DNA of 6,503 nt from NCBI GenBank assembly GCA_023413015.1, contig JAEZQR010000056.1:1-6503 (forward strand), written 5' to 3'. A program made the position numbers and the translations under genes. Shown in pieces: positions 6,484-6,503 of this stretch (positions within the stretch are counted from its first letter, which is position 1; every line of letters begins with the position of its first letter). Source of the stretch: Pseudomonadota bacterium. GTDB lineage: Bacteria > Pseudomonadota > Alphaproteobacteria > Sphingomonadales > Sphingomonadaceae. The notes beneath the pieces are model-generated. The model saw nothing but the letters and a program-made list of their open reading frames with translations, did not search any database and had not been told where the DNA came from.

Positions 6484-6503
6484 CAGCAGCCTTTCGCCTT
6501 GAT
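6483..6503 (-). CDS. Possible 3' end of an upstream gene in the ABC operon
   Basis: On the minus strand the last bases before the permease read as six open codons (IKAKGC) followed by a TGA at 6485-6483 that shares its A with the permease ATG (TGATG). The same overlap style links other genes here, so an upstream operon member may end at this point. In this transporter class a HlyD/MacA-like adaptor is a common upstream partner, but six residues cannot identify it. Chance is quite possible. Confidence 0.3.
   Translation of the reverse strand: MKAKGC

Overview
This is a high-GC window whose gene content and protein motifs point to an alphaproteobacterium, most likely a member of the Sphingomonadales. 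That placement comes from the style of the SdhA and SdhD proteins, the sdhCDAB gene order and a GTCATCCCGG-type intergenic palindrome. No taxonomic marker such as rRNA is present, so it is an inference.

The window holds two convergent gene blocks. The left block is on the + strand. It starts with the 3' end of a phosphotransferase-family gene, followed by a DUF6285 gene and a DUF1330 gene (positions 1-1020), joined by start/stop overlaps of the TGATG and ATGA type. After a gap of about 70 bp comes a complete succinate dehydrogenase operon, sdhC-sdhD-sdhA-sdhB (1089-4465). SdhC and SdhD are the two heme-b-binding membrane anchors, SdhA is the flavoprotein and SdhB the three-cluster iron-sulfur subunit. 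Together they form respiratory complex II, which oxidises succinate to fumarate and passes electrons to ubiquinone. All catalytic, heme, flavin and cluster ligands I checked are intact.

The 90-bp convergent intergenic region (4466-4555) has no gene. It contains two perfect hairpins, one just after sdhB and one of 12 bp that resembles a dispersed intergenic palindrome.

The right block is on the - strand (read from 6503 down to 4556). It encodes an FtsX/MacB/LolC-type ABC permease and a LolD/MacB-type ATPase with a 4-bp ATGA overlap. A few codons of a possible further upstream gene lie at the right edge. This looks like an envelope-directed exporter or lipoprotein-type transporter operon, entered from beyond the window.

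Most of the window is conserved core metabolism and transport. The least understood part is the phosphotransferase-DUF6285-DUF1330 cassette. I see no CRISPR, mobile element, RNA gene or clearly novel system.
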